A DNA stretch of 21,548 nucleotides from Elusimicrobiota bacterium (GTDB lineage: Bacteria; Elusimicrobiota; Elusimicrobia; 2-02-FULL-39-32). The DNA lies in contig JAHFCA010000005.1 of the NCBI GenBank assembly GCA_023249715.1, positions 1 to 21,548 on the forward strand, written 5' to 3'. A program made the translations under genes and the position numbers. Numbering within the stretch: the stretch's first letter is position 1; every line of letters starts with the position of its first letter. This document shows, in pieces, positions 1-7,320 of this stretch. Under the pieces are notes generated by a model that searched no databases, was not told the origin of the DNA, and was given only the letters and a program-made list of their open reading frames with translations.

Positions 1-1805
1 AATTTTTGCGCTTCAGTGACAGAAATTCCCGGCAACGTCGTGGGCATATAGAGCAGGGAACCTTCGTAAAGGGGAGGCATGAATTCGGAACCCAACTTTA
101 AATAGATGGGGACCGTCGTGAATACCAAAAGAAGCGCCGACGCTATCGTCGCTTTAGGCCACTTGAGAACAAAGCGGCAGACCGGTTCATAAATTCGGAA
201 AAGAATTTTGCTGATGGGATGTTTCTCTTCTGGATAATATTTACCGACTACAATATGATTGGCAATATTCGAGAGCCACAGCGGTTTAAAATGGAGAAAG
301 TCCATACGGGTAAACATTAGGCGCATGGCTGGGTCTAAGGTAATGGCCAAAATCGCCGCTATCGCCATCGCCAAATTTTTAGTGTAGGCGAGCGGTCTAA
401 AAAGCCTCCCTTCCTGATCCACGAGAGTAAATATGGGTAAAAACGCGATCGCTATTACGAGTAAGGAAAAAAATACAGAGGGGCCCACTTCTTTTAAAGC
501 GTTTAAACGCACCTCATGGTAATCCCCAACGCGCCCCCCTTCTTCCCACAACTGTAATTTTTTGTAAGCGTTTTCCACTTCCACAATAGCGCCATCCACC
601 AGCACTCCGACAGAAATGGCTATTCCCGCCAGCGACATAATATTGGAAGTCACTCCCAAAAAGTACATGGGAATAAAAGAAAGAATTACGGCGACGGGAA
701 TAGTGACAATCGGAATAATGGCGGAGGGGATGTGCCAGAGGAAAAGAAGAATTACTAAACTAACAATGACTAATTCTTCCCCTAAAGTATGCTTTAAAGT
801 ATCGATCGCTTTTTTAATGAGCTCCGATCTGTCGTAGGTGGGAACCAGTTCCACGCCCTTGGGCAAAGAGGGTTTAATCTCTTCGATCTTTTTCTTTACC
901 CGGTCAATCACATTCAGGGCATTTTCTCCGTGACGCATCACCACAATGCCGCCTACTGCGTCCCCCTTCCCATCCAAATCCGCCAACCCTCGGCGCATCT
1001 CCGGTCCTAGGCTTACCGCGCCTAAATGTTTAACTAAAACAGGAGTCCCCTTCATATCCGCCTTCACCACAATATTTTCTATATCGCTCACCGACTTTAT
1101 ATATCCCCGCCCGCGCACCATATATTCCGCCCCGGAAAATTCCACCAGCCGCCCTCCCACGTCATTGTTTCCATCCCGAATGGCGTCCATTACTCGCATC
1201 AATGGAATTTTGTATGCGATTAAAGCGTTGGGGTTCAGGTTCACTTGATACTGCTTTTGAAAACCCCCGATGGAAGCTACCTCCGCCACGCCGGGAACAC
1301 TCTGCAACCAATAGCGGAGAGTCCAGTCCTGGAAGGAGCGTAAATCGGCCAAACTGTTCTCCCCAGTTTCATCGACGAGAGCGTACTGATAGACCCACCC
1401 CACTCCGGTAGCGTCGGGCCCCAATTCTGTTTGGACCCCTTGGGGAAGTTTGGGAAGAATTTTGGAGAGATATTCCAGGGTGCGCGACCGGGCCCAATAG
1501 ATATCCGTGCCATCCTGAAACAGAATATAGACGTAAGAAAAACCGAAATCGGAAAATCCCCGAATCGCTTTTACTTTCGGCGCTCCTAAAAGACTGGTAA
1601 CAATAGGGTACGTAACCTGGTCTTCTATAATATCCGGACTTCTATCCCACCGTGAATAGACGATCACTTGCGTATCCGATAAATCGGGAATCGCGTCCAG
1701 CGGGACGCGCTTCATGGAATAGAGAGCTCCCCCCAACGCGCAAAGCGTAATGATGAGGACGAGATATTTATTCTTGGCCGACCACTCTATAATTTTTTCT
1801 ATCAT
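1..1805 (-). CDS. cusA: CusA/CzcA-type heavy-metal RND efflux pump (N-terminal ~601 residues, cut by window edge)
   Basis: Inner-membrane proton-driven pump that exports monovalent copper or silver through the CusCBA tripartite complex. Translating the minus strand from ATG at 1805 gives an open frame to the window edge, about 601 of the roughly 1040 residues usual for the family. Visible family marks are the N-terminal membrane helix, a segment like DAIPDLSDTQVI near residue 40, the transmembrane motif GVLVDGAIVEVENAYK with the Asp near residue 404 (counterpart of the proton-relay Asp405 of E. coli CusA), and LLYMPTTLPGIS near the cut, whose Met is likely one of the copper-site methionines. 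A stop codon lies in frame just upstream, so 1805 is the earliest possible start; I see no Shine-Dalgarno sequence before it. Its neighbour upstream is cusB, with a palindromic element between. Metal choice (Cu/Ag rather than Co/Zn/Cd) is inferred from motifs and neighbours. Confidence 0.93.
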   Translation of the reverse strand, partial: MIEKIIEWSAKNKYLVLIITLCALGGALYSMKRVPLDAIPDLSDTQVIVYSRWDRSPDIIEDQVTYPIVTSLLGAPKVKAIRGFSDFGFSYVYILFQDGTDIYWARSRTLEYLSKILPKLPQGVQTELGPDATGVGWVYQYALVDETGENSLADLRSFQDWTLRYWLQSVPGVAEVASIGGFQKQYQVNLNPNALIAYKIPLMRVMDAIRDGNNDVGGRLVEFSGAEYMVRGRGYIKSVSDIENIVVKADMKGTPVLVKHLGAVSLGPEMRRGLADLDGKGDAVGGIVVMRHGENALNVIDRVKKKIEEIKPSLPKGVELVPTYDRSELIKKAIDTLKHTLGEELVIVSLVILLFLWHIPSAIIPIVTIPVAVILSFIPMYFLGVTSNIMSLAGIAISVGVLVDGAIVEVENAYKKLQLWEEGGRVGDYHEVRLNALKEVGPSVFFSLLVIAIAFLPIFTLVDQEGRLFRPLAYTKNLAMAIAAILAITLDPAMRLMFTRMDFLHFKPLWLSNIANHIVVGKYYPEEKHPISKILFRIYEPVCRFVLKWPKATIASALLLVFTTVPIYLKLGSEFMPPLYEGSLLYMPTTLPGISVTEAQK

Positions 1806-1820
1806 AAATTAATTAGTGGG

Positions 1821-2006
1821 AATGCTAGACTGCTTCCTATTTTTATTTTTATCCGAGTGTGACTATGAGCGAAAATTTTTTCTATATAGTTCCTTTGCCT
1901 TCGCCTGTCTGAGCCTTGGCGTTTACGCCAAGGCGAGTTCGAAGGCCTAAGAAAAATATTTTCGCGAATGCGAGTTAAAAATAAAAATAGGAAGCAGTCT
2001 AGCATT
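1821..2006. repeat. Palindromic element 1 (186 bp, 31-bp perfect terminal inverted repeats)
   Basis: Positions 1821-1851 and 1976-2006 are exact reverse complements over 31 bases (outer end AATGCTAGACTGCTTCC). The inverted similarity continues inward with mismatches (GCGAAAATTTTTTCT against GCGAAAATATTTTTCT), and the centre holds a second perfect hairpin, GCCTTGGCG-TTTA-CGCCAAGGC. The whole unit could fold into one long branched hairpin. It carries no gene and sits between cusB (stop at 2009) and cusA (start at 1805), two genes that are normally contiguous. No clear target-site duplication is seen. It could be a non-autonomous MITE-like element, a processed RNA hairpin or an attenuator. Confidence 0.85.
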
Positions 2007-2008
2007 TT

Positions 2009-3136
2009 CTAATGTTGGTGCGCCGGGCTGGAGAGGGCGGATTTTAGTTTTGATTCGGAATCGATCAGGAAATTAGCGGAACTCACCGCCCTTTCCCCCT
2101 CTCGAACCCCTTTTAAAACTTCAACATATCCCTCTCCCTCTTCCCCTAAAGTGAGTTCCCTCGGTTCATACTTTCCCTTCTCTTTTTGAACAAAAGCAAT
2201 TTGTCGTTCTCCCGTGTTTAAAACCGATTCTTCCCGAATGGCTAATTTTTTACCCAGATCCACACTTATTTGGGCATCCAGATACATATGAGGTTTTAAC
2301 CATCCTTCCCGGTTTTCCACTCGGGCTCTCACTTTAAGAGAACGACTCTCTTGCGCAATAATCGGATCGACGGCAATGACCGTTCCTAAAAATTCTTTTC
2401 CTTTTAAAGCGGCGGAAGTAAATTTTACCGTCTGCCCCGACTGAACTAATCCCGATTCAAATTCATAAACCTGAATGTAGACCCAAACCGATTTTCCTTT
2501 TTCACTTAAAATTAAATCGGTGGGCGAAGCATCTTCTGGATGGATATTTTTTATTTGCTCGAAAGAGAGACCGAGTTGCCTCAATCGTAACTCCGCCGCT
2601 CGCACCAAAGAGTTAGATCTTTCTTCCACCTGAGGCCACTCACTCTCTTTTGATTTATTTTTTACTTCCAAAGCCGCCTGATATTCCGTAATGGCGCTGT
2701 AAAGGTCGGGATCATACGCCACCTCGGCCGAAGCCCGCACCATCCGCTTGAGATCACGGTAGGAAACTACTTCCGTCTTTACTCCAATGAGCTGTTCTCT
2801 TTCTAAAGAAATGGAAATGGTCGCTTGGCCCGGAACAGTTCTAGCCTCCGTCTCTTCTTTTTTATGTTCCTCATGCTCCGAATGCATCTGTTCCGTTAAT
2901 TTTTCTTCTTCCATGGGGACAAGTTTCATGCCGCAAATGGGACAATCCCCCGGTTTATCCGAGGTATAATTAGGGTGCATGGGGCAAAAGTAGGTCTGTT
3001 TCTTTTCTGCCACAGATTCTTTGTGATCCTTATGTTTTTGGTTGAATTGCGCGCGAAAAAGTCCCGCGCCGAGGATCCCCAAGATAAGAAAAATTCCCAC
3101 TCCAATATAAATTTTCTTTTTTGTCGCTGGCATCAT
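2009..3136 (-). CDS. cusB: CusB-type periplasmic adaptor (membrane fusion protein) with heavy-metal-binding domain
   Basis: Periplasmic adaptor joining the CusA pump to the CusC channel and handing metal to the pump. The 375-residue protein begins with a single membrane anchor (about residues 8-27), then a His/Lys-rich linker, then a heavy-metal-binding domain at about 49-76 with CPMHP, CPICGM and a further Met. After this come the HlyD-type barrel-sandwich and coiled-coil region (about 100-220), beta-barrel and membrane-proximal parts. It ends in a short His-containing tail (HQH). Its ATG overlaps the stop codon of the cusC-like gene by four bases (ATGA), showing translational coupling. Cysteine, methionine and histidine ligands point to copper or silver. 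Confidence 0.93.
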   Translation of the reverse strand: MMPATKKKIYIGVGIFLILGILGAGLFRAQFNQKHKDHKESVAEKKQTYFCPMHPNYTSDKPGDCPICGMKLVPMEEEKLTEQMHSEHEEHKKEETEARTVPGQATISISLEREQLIGVKTEVVSYRDLKRMVRASAEVAYDPDLYSAITEYQAALEVKNKSKESEWPQVEERSNSLVRAAELRLRQLGLSFEQIKNIHPEDASPTDLILSEKGKSVWVYIQVYEFESGLVQSGQTVKFTSAALKGKEFLGTVIAVDPIIAQESRSLKVRARVENREGWLKPHMYLDAQISVDLGKKLAIREESVLNTGERQIAFVQKEKGKYEPRELTLGEEGEGYVEVLKGVREGERAVSSANFLIDSESKLKSALSSPAHQH

Positions 3137-4350
3137 GGCTGAACCTCCGCAATCTCTATGCCTAAAATTCTTTCTAAATCCGCAATCTGCCCTTGATAAT
3201 CCGCTACGAGCTTAAAATTTTCTAATTGAGCTTCTAAATAAGATCTTTGCGCATCTAAAAGTTCTAAAAAACTAACTTTATCTCCCACATAACTCGCCTG
3301 AGAAACTTTTAACGCGCTTTTCGCTTGGGGCAAAATGGCGGATTCATACAGTCCTAAAAGATTTTGCGACGCCTGAATTTTTACAAAACTATTTTTCACT
3401 TCAAATTGAGTCCTATTCTGCATAGATTTATATTCATAATTTGCCATTTCGTTTTCCAACTTAGCGGCGGTAACCATTGACTTTTGTTTCCAAAACCAAA
3501 GAGGAACGCTCGCCCCTACCATAATGTCATACGTTTTATCCATACTGGGGCTCCTGGCGGTTCTATACCGGTACGACACCATAAAGTCCGGCAAATATTC
3601 TAAACGGCTACTCCAAAGCATTGTTCCAAAATGGCGCGCATGGTGCTGCGCTTCTAAAAGTTCCGGTCTGTTTTGAGCGGCTAAATTTAAACCCTCTTCT
3701 AATTTAAGATTTATATTTTTTTTAGAAGAAACATCTCGAATCTCTAACCTGTTTTCCACCGGTAAATTGAGAAGAACATTCAACATCGCCTGCGCGGTTT
3801 CTTTTTCCGCCTCGGCCATAATTTTCATCTGAATCATTTTGGAGAGTTCCGTTTGCGCTTTTAAAGCATCGCTTTGCAGCCCTTTCCCCGCCGCATATTT
3901 CGATTCGGCAATCCGGGCAAATTGTTCCATAAGATCTACCGTTTCCTTAAATAGTTCCGAGGACTGGTGCGCCAACAGAAACAGAGCGTATGTTTTTTTG
4001 ACCTCGGCACGGATCTCTTTTTCTTTGGCCCGGTAAGCCTGTTCCGCCATGAGAGATTCATAGGTGGCGATTCGCCCTTTAGCATAGAGTTTCCCCGGGA
4101 ACGGAAACTCTTGAGAAACCGTGTAATTAACTTCATCTCCCGAATACATTTTTTCGTAACCCAAAGTGGGATTTCCCAGAGTTTTCTCGGATTTTACTTT
4201 TGCTTGGATCGCCTCCCATTTTTTTCTGGCCATAGTGATCTCCGGATTATTCTGTTTGGCAAGATCCACCGCTTTGTCTAATGAAAATGTTTCTGAATAT
4301 AACGATGAGGCCAAAAAGAAAAGCAATAAAAATGGCAATGACTTTTTCAT
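3133..4350 (-). CDS. cusC: CusC/TolC-family outer-membrane efflux channel
   Basis: Outer-membrane channel of the tripartite metal exporter. The 405-residue protein has a typical signal peptide (MKKSLPFLLLFFLASSLYSE, cleavage near residue 19-20) and two outer-membrane efflux protein repeats rich in long amphipathic helices. The first begins with SLDKAVDLAKQNNPEI; the second begins with LEEGLNLAAQNRPELLEA near residue 217. The mature N-terminus has no lipobox cysteine, unlike E. coli CusC, so it is probably not a lipoprotein. The start lies six bases after the stop of the upstream metal-sensor gene, and the stop overlaps the cusB start. Family assignment is secure; the substrate comes from context. 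Confidence 0.92.
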   Translation of the reverse strand: MKKSLPFLLLFFLASSLYSETFSLDKAVDLAKQNNPEITMARKKWEAIQAKVKSEKTLGNPTLGYEKMYSGDEVNYTVSQEFPFPGKLYAKGRIATYESLMAEQAYRAKEKEIRAEVKKTYALFLLAHQSSELFKETVDLMEQFARIAESKYAAGKGLQSDALKAQTELSKMIQMKIMAEAEKETAQAMLNVLLNLPVENRLEIRDVSSKKNINLKLEEGLNLAAQNRPELLEAQHHARHFGTMLWSSRLEYLPDFMVSYRYRTARSPSMDKTYDIMVGASVPLWFWKQKSMVTAAKLENEMANYEYKSMQNRTQFEVKNSFVKIQASQNLLGLYESAILPQAKSALKVSQASYVGDKVSFLELLDAQRSYLEAQLENFKLVADYQGQIADLERILGIEIAEVQP

Positions 4351-4356
4351 TATGAT

Positions 4357-4833
4357 TTATGTTTTGTGTTCACACATCCCGCAAATGCATTCTCCGTTCC
4401 CCATCGATTCCCGACAAGAAACACAAATTTCACGCATTAAACGGGCCGTAAACTTTTTCTTTTGTTCCGGAGTCAATACACTGGAAATTTTTGCCAAAAT
4501 GGAAGACACTTTTTCCTGCTTTTGTTCGTAACTCGCCACAACTTTATGAGTGGCCTCCTTCCTATCCTCCGCGCCAATCGTTTCCGTAGCCATATGAGCG
4601 CAGAGAAAAATTTTATTTTGCGCGTCTTCCAGACTAATCTCTTTTAAAACACCGTTCAACTCCGATTCTAATTTGGAAAATTCCACCGCTTGCTGGGGCG
4701 TTAACTTTAAAATCTCTCTCCAGGAATTTTGTTTTTCTCCTCTCTGGGTCAACAGATACCACGTGCTAAAAGAAGAAAGAAGAGAAACAATCAAAGAAAT
4801 AAACAGGATCTTAACCAGACTTTTCCAACTCAT
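4357..4833 (-). CDS. CnrX/CpxP-like periplasmic heavy-metal sensor with Cys-rich C-terminal tail
   Basis: Membrane-anchored protein of 158 residues, probably a periplasmic metal-sensing or metal-binding component. One membrane helix (about 8-28) is followed by a helical periplasmic part with two LTPxQ motifs (LTPQQ at 44-48, LTPEQ at 120-124), the hallmark of the CpxP/Spy/CnrX group. The last 22 residues are unusual: Cys137-x2-Cys140, then eight residues, then Cys149-x-Cys151-x2-Cys154-x-His156. That pattern suits a soft metal such as Cu(I), Ag(I) or Zn. The start overlaps the stop of the upstream gene (ATGA). In the Cnr system such a sensor works with an anti-sigma factor, which fits the neighbour at 4830-5150. 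The specific metal is not shown. Confidence 0.75.
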   Translation of the reverse strand: MSWKSLVKILFISLIVSLLSSFSTWYLLTQRGEKQNSWREILKLTPQQAVEFSKLESELNGVLKEISLEDAQNKIFLCAHMATETIGAEDRKEATHKVVASYEQKQEKVSSILAKISSVLTPEQKKKFTARLMREICVSCRESMGNGECICGMCEHKT

Positions 4834-5150
4834 GAGAGAAAACCTCCTTTATTCCAAGAACTGACATTGGGGTTATCTTTAGAAATTTTTGGGAAAGAAC
4901 TTTCCTCCTGTTTAGCCCACTTTAAAACAGCGGAACTCTCTTTACGCGCTATTCGCTCGGGAACAAAACGAGTTGTCATCTTAGCCCCCAAAAACGCTAA
5001 AAACAGCATGGAAGCGATCGCTACCGCCGGCTTTAAAAACCAAAATTCGCGGGACATCCCCCTATTCATTACTCTATATTTCAAAGTGGCGGGCGGCTCC
5101 ACCTCCGGCAAAAATTGAAATATTCTTTTTAACGGATCTTGTTCACTCAT
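4830..5150 (-). CDS. Short single-span membrane protein, possible anti-sigma-like partner of the metal sensor
   Basis: A 106-residue protein with a cytoplasmic N-terminal part of about 38 residues (DPLKRIFQFLPEVEPPATLKYRV), one membrane helix (about 39-57, PAVAIASMLFLAFLGA) and a charged, probably periplasmic tail. This layout matches small anti-sigma factors of metal-responsive ECF systems, but no zinc-binding HxxxCxxC motif is visible and I do not recognise a named family. A strong ribosome-binding site (AGGAGG, seven bases before ATG) precedes the start. It is the first gene of the metal-efflux operon and is coupled to the sensor gene. No sigma-factor gene lies upstream; that place is taken by a divergent accessory gene. 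Confidence 0.6.
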   Translation of the reverse strand: MSEQDPLKRIFQFLPEVEPPATLKYRVMNRGMSREFWFLKPAVAIASMLFLAFLGAKMTTRFVPERIARKESSAVLKWAKQEESSFPKISKDNPNVSSWNKGGFLS

Positions 5151-5180
5151 AGTCCTACCTCCTAAATACTATAAACAACC

Positions 5181-5202
5181 GACCCGCAAAAACCTTGCGG
5201 TC
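5181..5202. promoter_or_regulatory. Hairpin/dyad upstream of the metal-efflux operon
   Basis: An inverted repeat, GACC(C)GCAA with TTGCGGTC around a short A/C-rich loop, lies about 30 bases before the start of the efflux operon and is followed on the plus strand by TCTATTTTTA. It may be the binding site of a metal-responsive regulator or part of the leader. A terminator role is less likely because no plus-strand gene ends here. No regulator gene is present in the window. Confidence 0.35.
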
Positions 5203-5222
5203 TATTTTTATGCTCTAATTTA

Positions 5223-5258
5223 ATAGTTTAACTATATATATAGTAATAGTTAAACTAT
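5223..5258. promoter_or_regulatory. 36-bp palindrome between divergent operons (operator candidate)
   Basis: The 13-base arms at 5223-5235 and 5246-5258 (ATAGTTTAACTAT and its reverse complement) are perfect, with a 10-base AT spacer. The palindrome ends eight bases before the -35 box of the nucleotidyltransferase promoter and also lies upstream of the divergent efflux operon. Its symmetry and position suggest a dimer-binding operator, perhaps for the winged-helix protein encoded at 5601-7298; this link is inferred. Confidence 0.55.
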
Positions 5259-5266
5259 AATATACA

Positions 5267-5295
5267 TTGAAATTAACACTAAAATGAGTTATAAT
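5267..5295 (+). promoter_or_regulatory. Sigma-70-type promoter of the nucleotidyltransferase/nuclease pair
   Basis: TTGAAA at 5267-5272 and a consensus TATAAT at 5290-5295 are separated by exactly 17 bases. A purine-rich ribosome-binding site (GGGGAG) follows before ATG at 5324. This is one of the best promoter matches in the window. Confidence 0.75.
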
Positions 5296-5323
5296 TTATC
5301 CAAAAACAAAGGGGAGAAAAGGG

Positions 5324-5620
5324 ATGTTTTCAAACAAAAAAGAAGTAGATAAAATTCTTGGAGCCTTAGGAGAATGGTTGGATGACTTAAAGAAAGGCCC
5401 CATTGATTTGCTTGTCTGCGGTGGAGCCGCATTACAAGCGCTGGGGTATGTATTGCGAACGACTCAAGATGTAGACATCTTAGCTATAGTTTATAATCGA
5501 TCCACCTTAGAAAATAAAAAAACACTGCCATCTCATCTTTTAGAAGCAGCCAGCAAAGTAGCTAAAGATTTTAATCTCCCATACAATTGGATAAATTTAG
5601 ATGTTGCTAAAAGAATTTAG
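5324..5620 (+). CDS. Short nucleotidyltransferase (DUF6036-like N-terminal half)
   Basis: A 98-residue protein with the core of a nucleotidyltransferase fold: a hydrophobic strand then GGAALQALGY at residues 33-42, followed by RTTQDVDIL with the metal-binding pair Asp49 and Asp51. The later part (EAASKVAKDFNLPYNWIN) resembles the middle of DUF6036-type enzymes, which usually reach about 180-200 residues, so the C-terminal half appears to be missing. The start has a good ribosome-binding site and a strong promoter. The stop lies 20 bases inside the next gene, which starts at 5601, so the two are likely coupled. It may modify RNA or protein, or act as an antitoxin-like partner. Whether the short form is active is unknown. 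Confidence 0.65.
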   Translation: MFSNKKEVDKILGALGEWLDDLKKGPIDLLVCGGAALQALGYVLRTTQDVDILAIVYNRSTLENKKTLPSHLLEAASKVAKDFNLPYNWINLDVAKRI

Positions 5621-7298
5621 AGACTCCTATTTAGAACTTATCCTCTCATTCCTTTGGAAAGAATGGTCACTTCTGGGAATAGCGGGAGCGATATCTGAAC
5701 AGGAGGATCGAATCATTGACCCAGAAGCTTTGTTAGTTTTTTCAATTGAGATGGCGCGTCATGAACCACGCCTCTTTGATGAAATATTGGCATGGCTCAT
5801 TAGAAATGGAAATTGGATAGATACTGCTCGCCTTAAAAATATAATTAAAGATCGCCCAGAAAAATTTCTCAAAGTCATGGGCGGCGCGTTACAATACGTT
5901 TCAACTCATGGGAACGAAAGGAAATGGCGGAGCCTCCTTAAATTCTGCCAGCAAAAAATTAACAAAAACCCAAAATCCCAATCTATGGAAGCGCTCTTCC
6001 TAACCAAAGACATTCAGCCCCATCCCCTGGAGCAAGAAAATAATATGGATCCTGACTTTAGAAAATTTTTTATTAATCGATCTAAATTTAAAATTCAGAA
6101 AGAATCTCTGCGAGTTCCAATTAATTTTCATACTAATATCCGATTCCCATTACGAATGATGTTTGGCGTGGGCGCAAAATCAGAATGTATCTTATATCTT
6201 TTAACTCATGATTCTGGAACACCCAAAGCTATTGCGGATGAGGTGAACCTTTTTTGGCTAAGCATCCAACAAGTATTAGTAGATTTATCTACTTCTAAAA
6301 TTGTCCATATTCGCAAAAAAGGAAAAAGGATAGAATACTTTATCTCACAAAAACAGTGGTGGAGCTTTATAACATCCAATGAAATTGATGAAAATAATAT
6401 TTCTCCAAATTCCTTTCACTTCTCATGGCTAAACTGGACTAAAATTTTTAATGCGGTAGCTAAGTTATGGTATCAATTGCTACTCCTAAACAATTCTAAG
6501 AATTACAATTTTTTAATTAAATCTAAAATTAATGAATTTTTATATGAATTATCGGAAATATTGAATTTTAAAGGATCTTTAAATATGGAGTTACCGCAAG
6601 ACTTATTCCAAAAAAACGCGCTGGAGTTCTTAAATCGCCTAACTAGGCATAAACACTTATATTCGCTCTTATCCCGTTCCCCTGGGGGACATGAGTTTCT
6701 AAATACAATAATTAAAAGAATATCCGACAAATCCCTGCCCCCACCCTGGATTGATGAAATTGACTTGTTCTTACAGGTTCAAACAAATGAACAAAGCGAT
6801 ATTTTAAGAACAAAATTCCAACACCTAAAAGATAGGGATCAGCTCTTTGATAAACTAACAGAAGTAATGATCGCAATCAAACATAATAAAGAAAACCCCG
6901 TGTTCCAAGAAGAAAGTAAGGGAGGCCCGGATATTTATCTAAAAAAATCGAATGAATATATAGAAGTTAAGAGGCTAAATCCATCTAATCTTAATAAAAA
7001 TATATTAGATTACTTAAGTAAGAGTGGGGATATGATCACGATTACCGATTCGGAAAATAAAAATACTTCTCTTTATAAGAAGGCGCAAGACCTTATTAAG
7101 AAGGCAGTTGAACAATTAAAAGATAAAAAAGGTAAGATTTTTCTAGTCTATTCTTTAGATTTAATCAGTGGAGATCATAGAGATTTAAAAGTAAGGAGAG
7201 AGGAATTTGAAAGAACCTGTATGAGCTACTTTGAATCATTAAAATGTGCAAATGTTACACTTGCAGCCATTCCTCAAGATACATTATTTTCCCCATAA
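5601..7298 (+). CDS. Winged-helix protein with C-terminal PD-(D/E)xK-like nuclease motif
   Basis: A 565-residue, mostly cytoplasmic-looking protein. Residues 1-120 (ending in EPRLFDEILAWLIRNGNWID and following) resemble the helical N-terminal part of HTH proteins that travel with DUF6036 nucleotidyltransferases. Residues about 190-250 form a winged helix (ECILYLLTHDSGTPKAIADE, then KIVHIRKKGKRIEYF as the wing). The C-terminal part is different: residues 441-459 contain GGPD, a short strand, and IEVKRL, giving Asp444, Glu455 and Lys457 in the spacing of a PD-(D/E)xK nuclease, a motif found in restriction and other defence nucleases. The region is visibly more AT-rich than the flanking operons. 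No ribosome-binding site precedes ATG 5601; translation probably depends on the overlapping upstream gene. Function unknown: a DNA-sensing or autoregulated nuclease effector is a plausible inference. Confidence 0.65.
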   Translation: MLLKEFRDSYLELILSFLWKEWSLLGIAGAISEQEDRIIDPEALLVFSIEMARHEPRLFDEILAWLIRNGNWIDTARLKNIIKDRPEKFLKVMGGALQYVSTHGNERKWRSLLKFCQQKINKNPKSQSMEALFLTKDIQPHPLEQENNMDPDFRKFFINRSKFKIQKESLRVPINFHTNIRFPLRMMFGVGAKSECILYLLTHDSGTPKAIADEVNLFWLSIQQVLVDLSTSKIVHIRKKGKRIEYFISQKQWWSFITSNEIDENNISPNSFHFSWLNWTKIFNAVAKLWYQLLLLNNSKNYNFLIKSKINEFLYELSEILNFKGSLNMELPQDLFQKNALEFLNRLTRHKHLYSLLSRSPGGHEFLNTIIKRISDKSLPPPWIDEIDLFLQVQTNEQSDILRTKFQHLKDRDQLFDKLTEVMIAIKHNKENPVFQEESKGGPDIYLKKSNEYIEVKRLNPSNLNKNILDYLSKSGDMITITDSENKNTSLYKKAQDLIKKAVEQLKDKKGKIFLVYSLDLISGDHRDLKVRREEFERTCMSYFESLKCANVTLAAIPQDTLFSP

Positions 7299-7320
7299 AG
7301 GAGAACAGAAAATATGATTT

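Noticed and set aside
616..1513. Open frames of 69-100 codons inside the first 1.8 kb, on both strands
   Set aside because: They overlap the continuous cusA frame, whose translation matches RND pumps along its whole visible length; the overlapping frames have no recognisable domains.
1802..2005. 67-codon minus-strand frame over element 1
   Set aside because: It lies entirely in the palindrome, has low-complexity content and no ribosome-binding site.
5181..5212. Rho-independent terminator (hairpin followed by TCTATTTTTA)
   Set aside because: No plus-strand gene ends here; an operator or leader hairpin is as likely, so it is listed as regulatory only.
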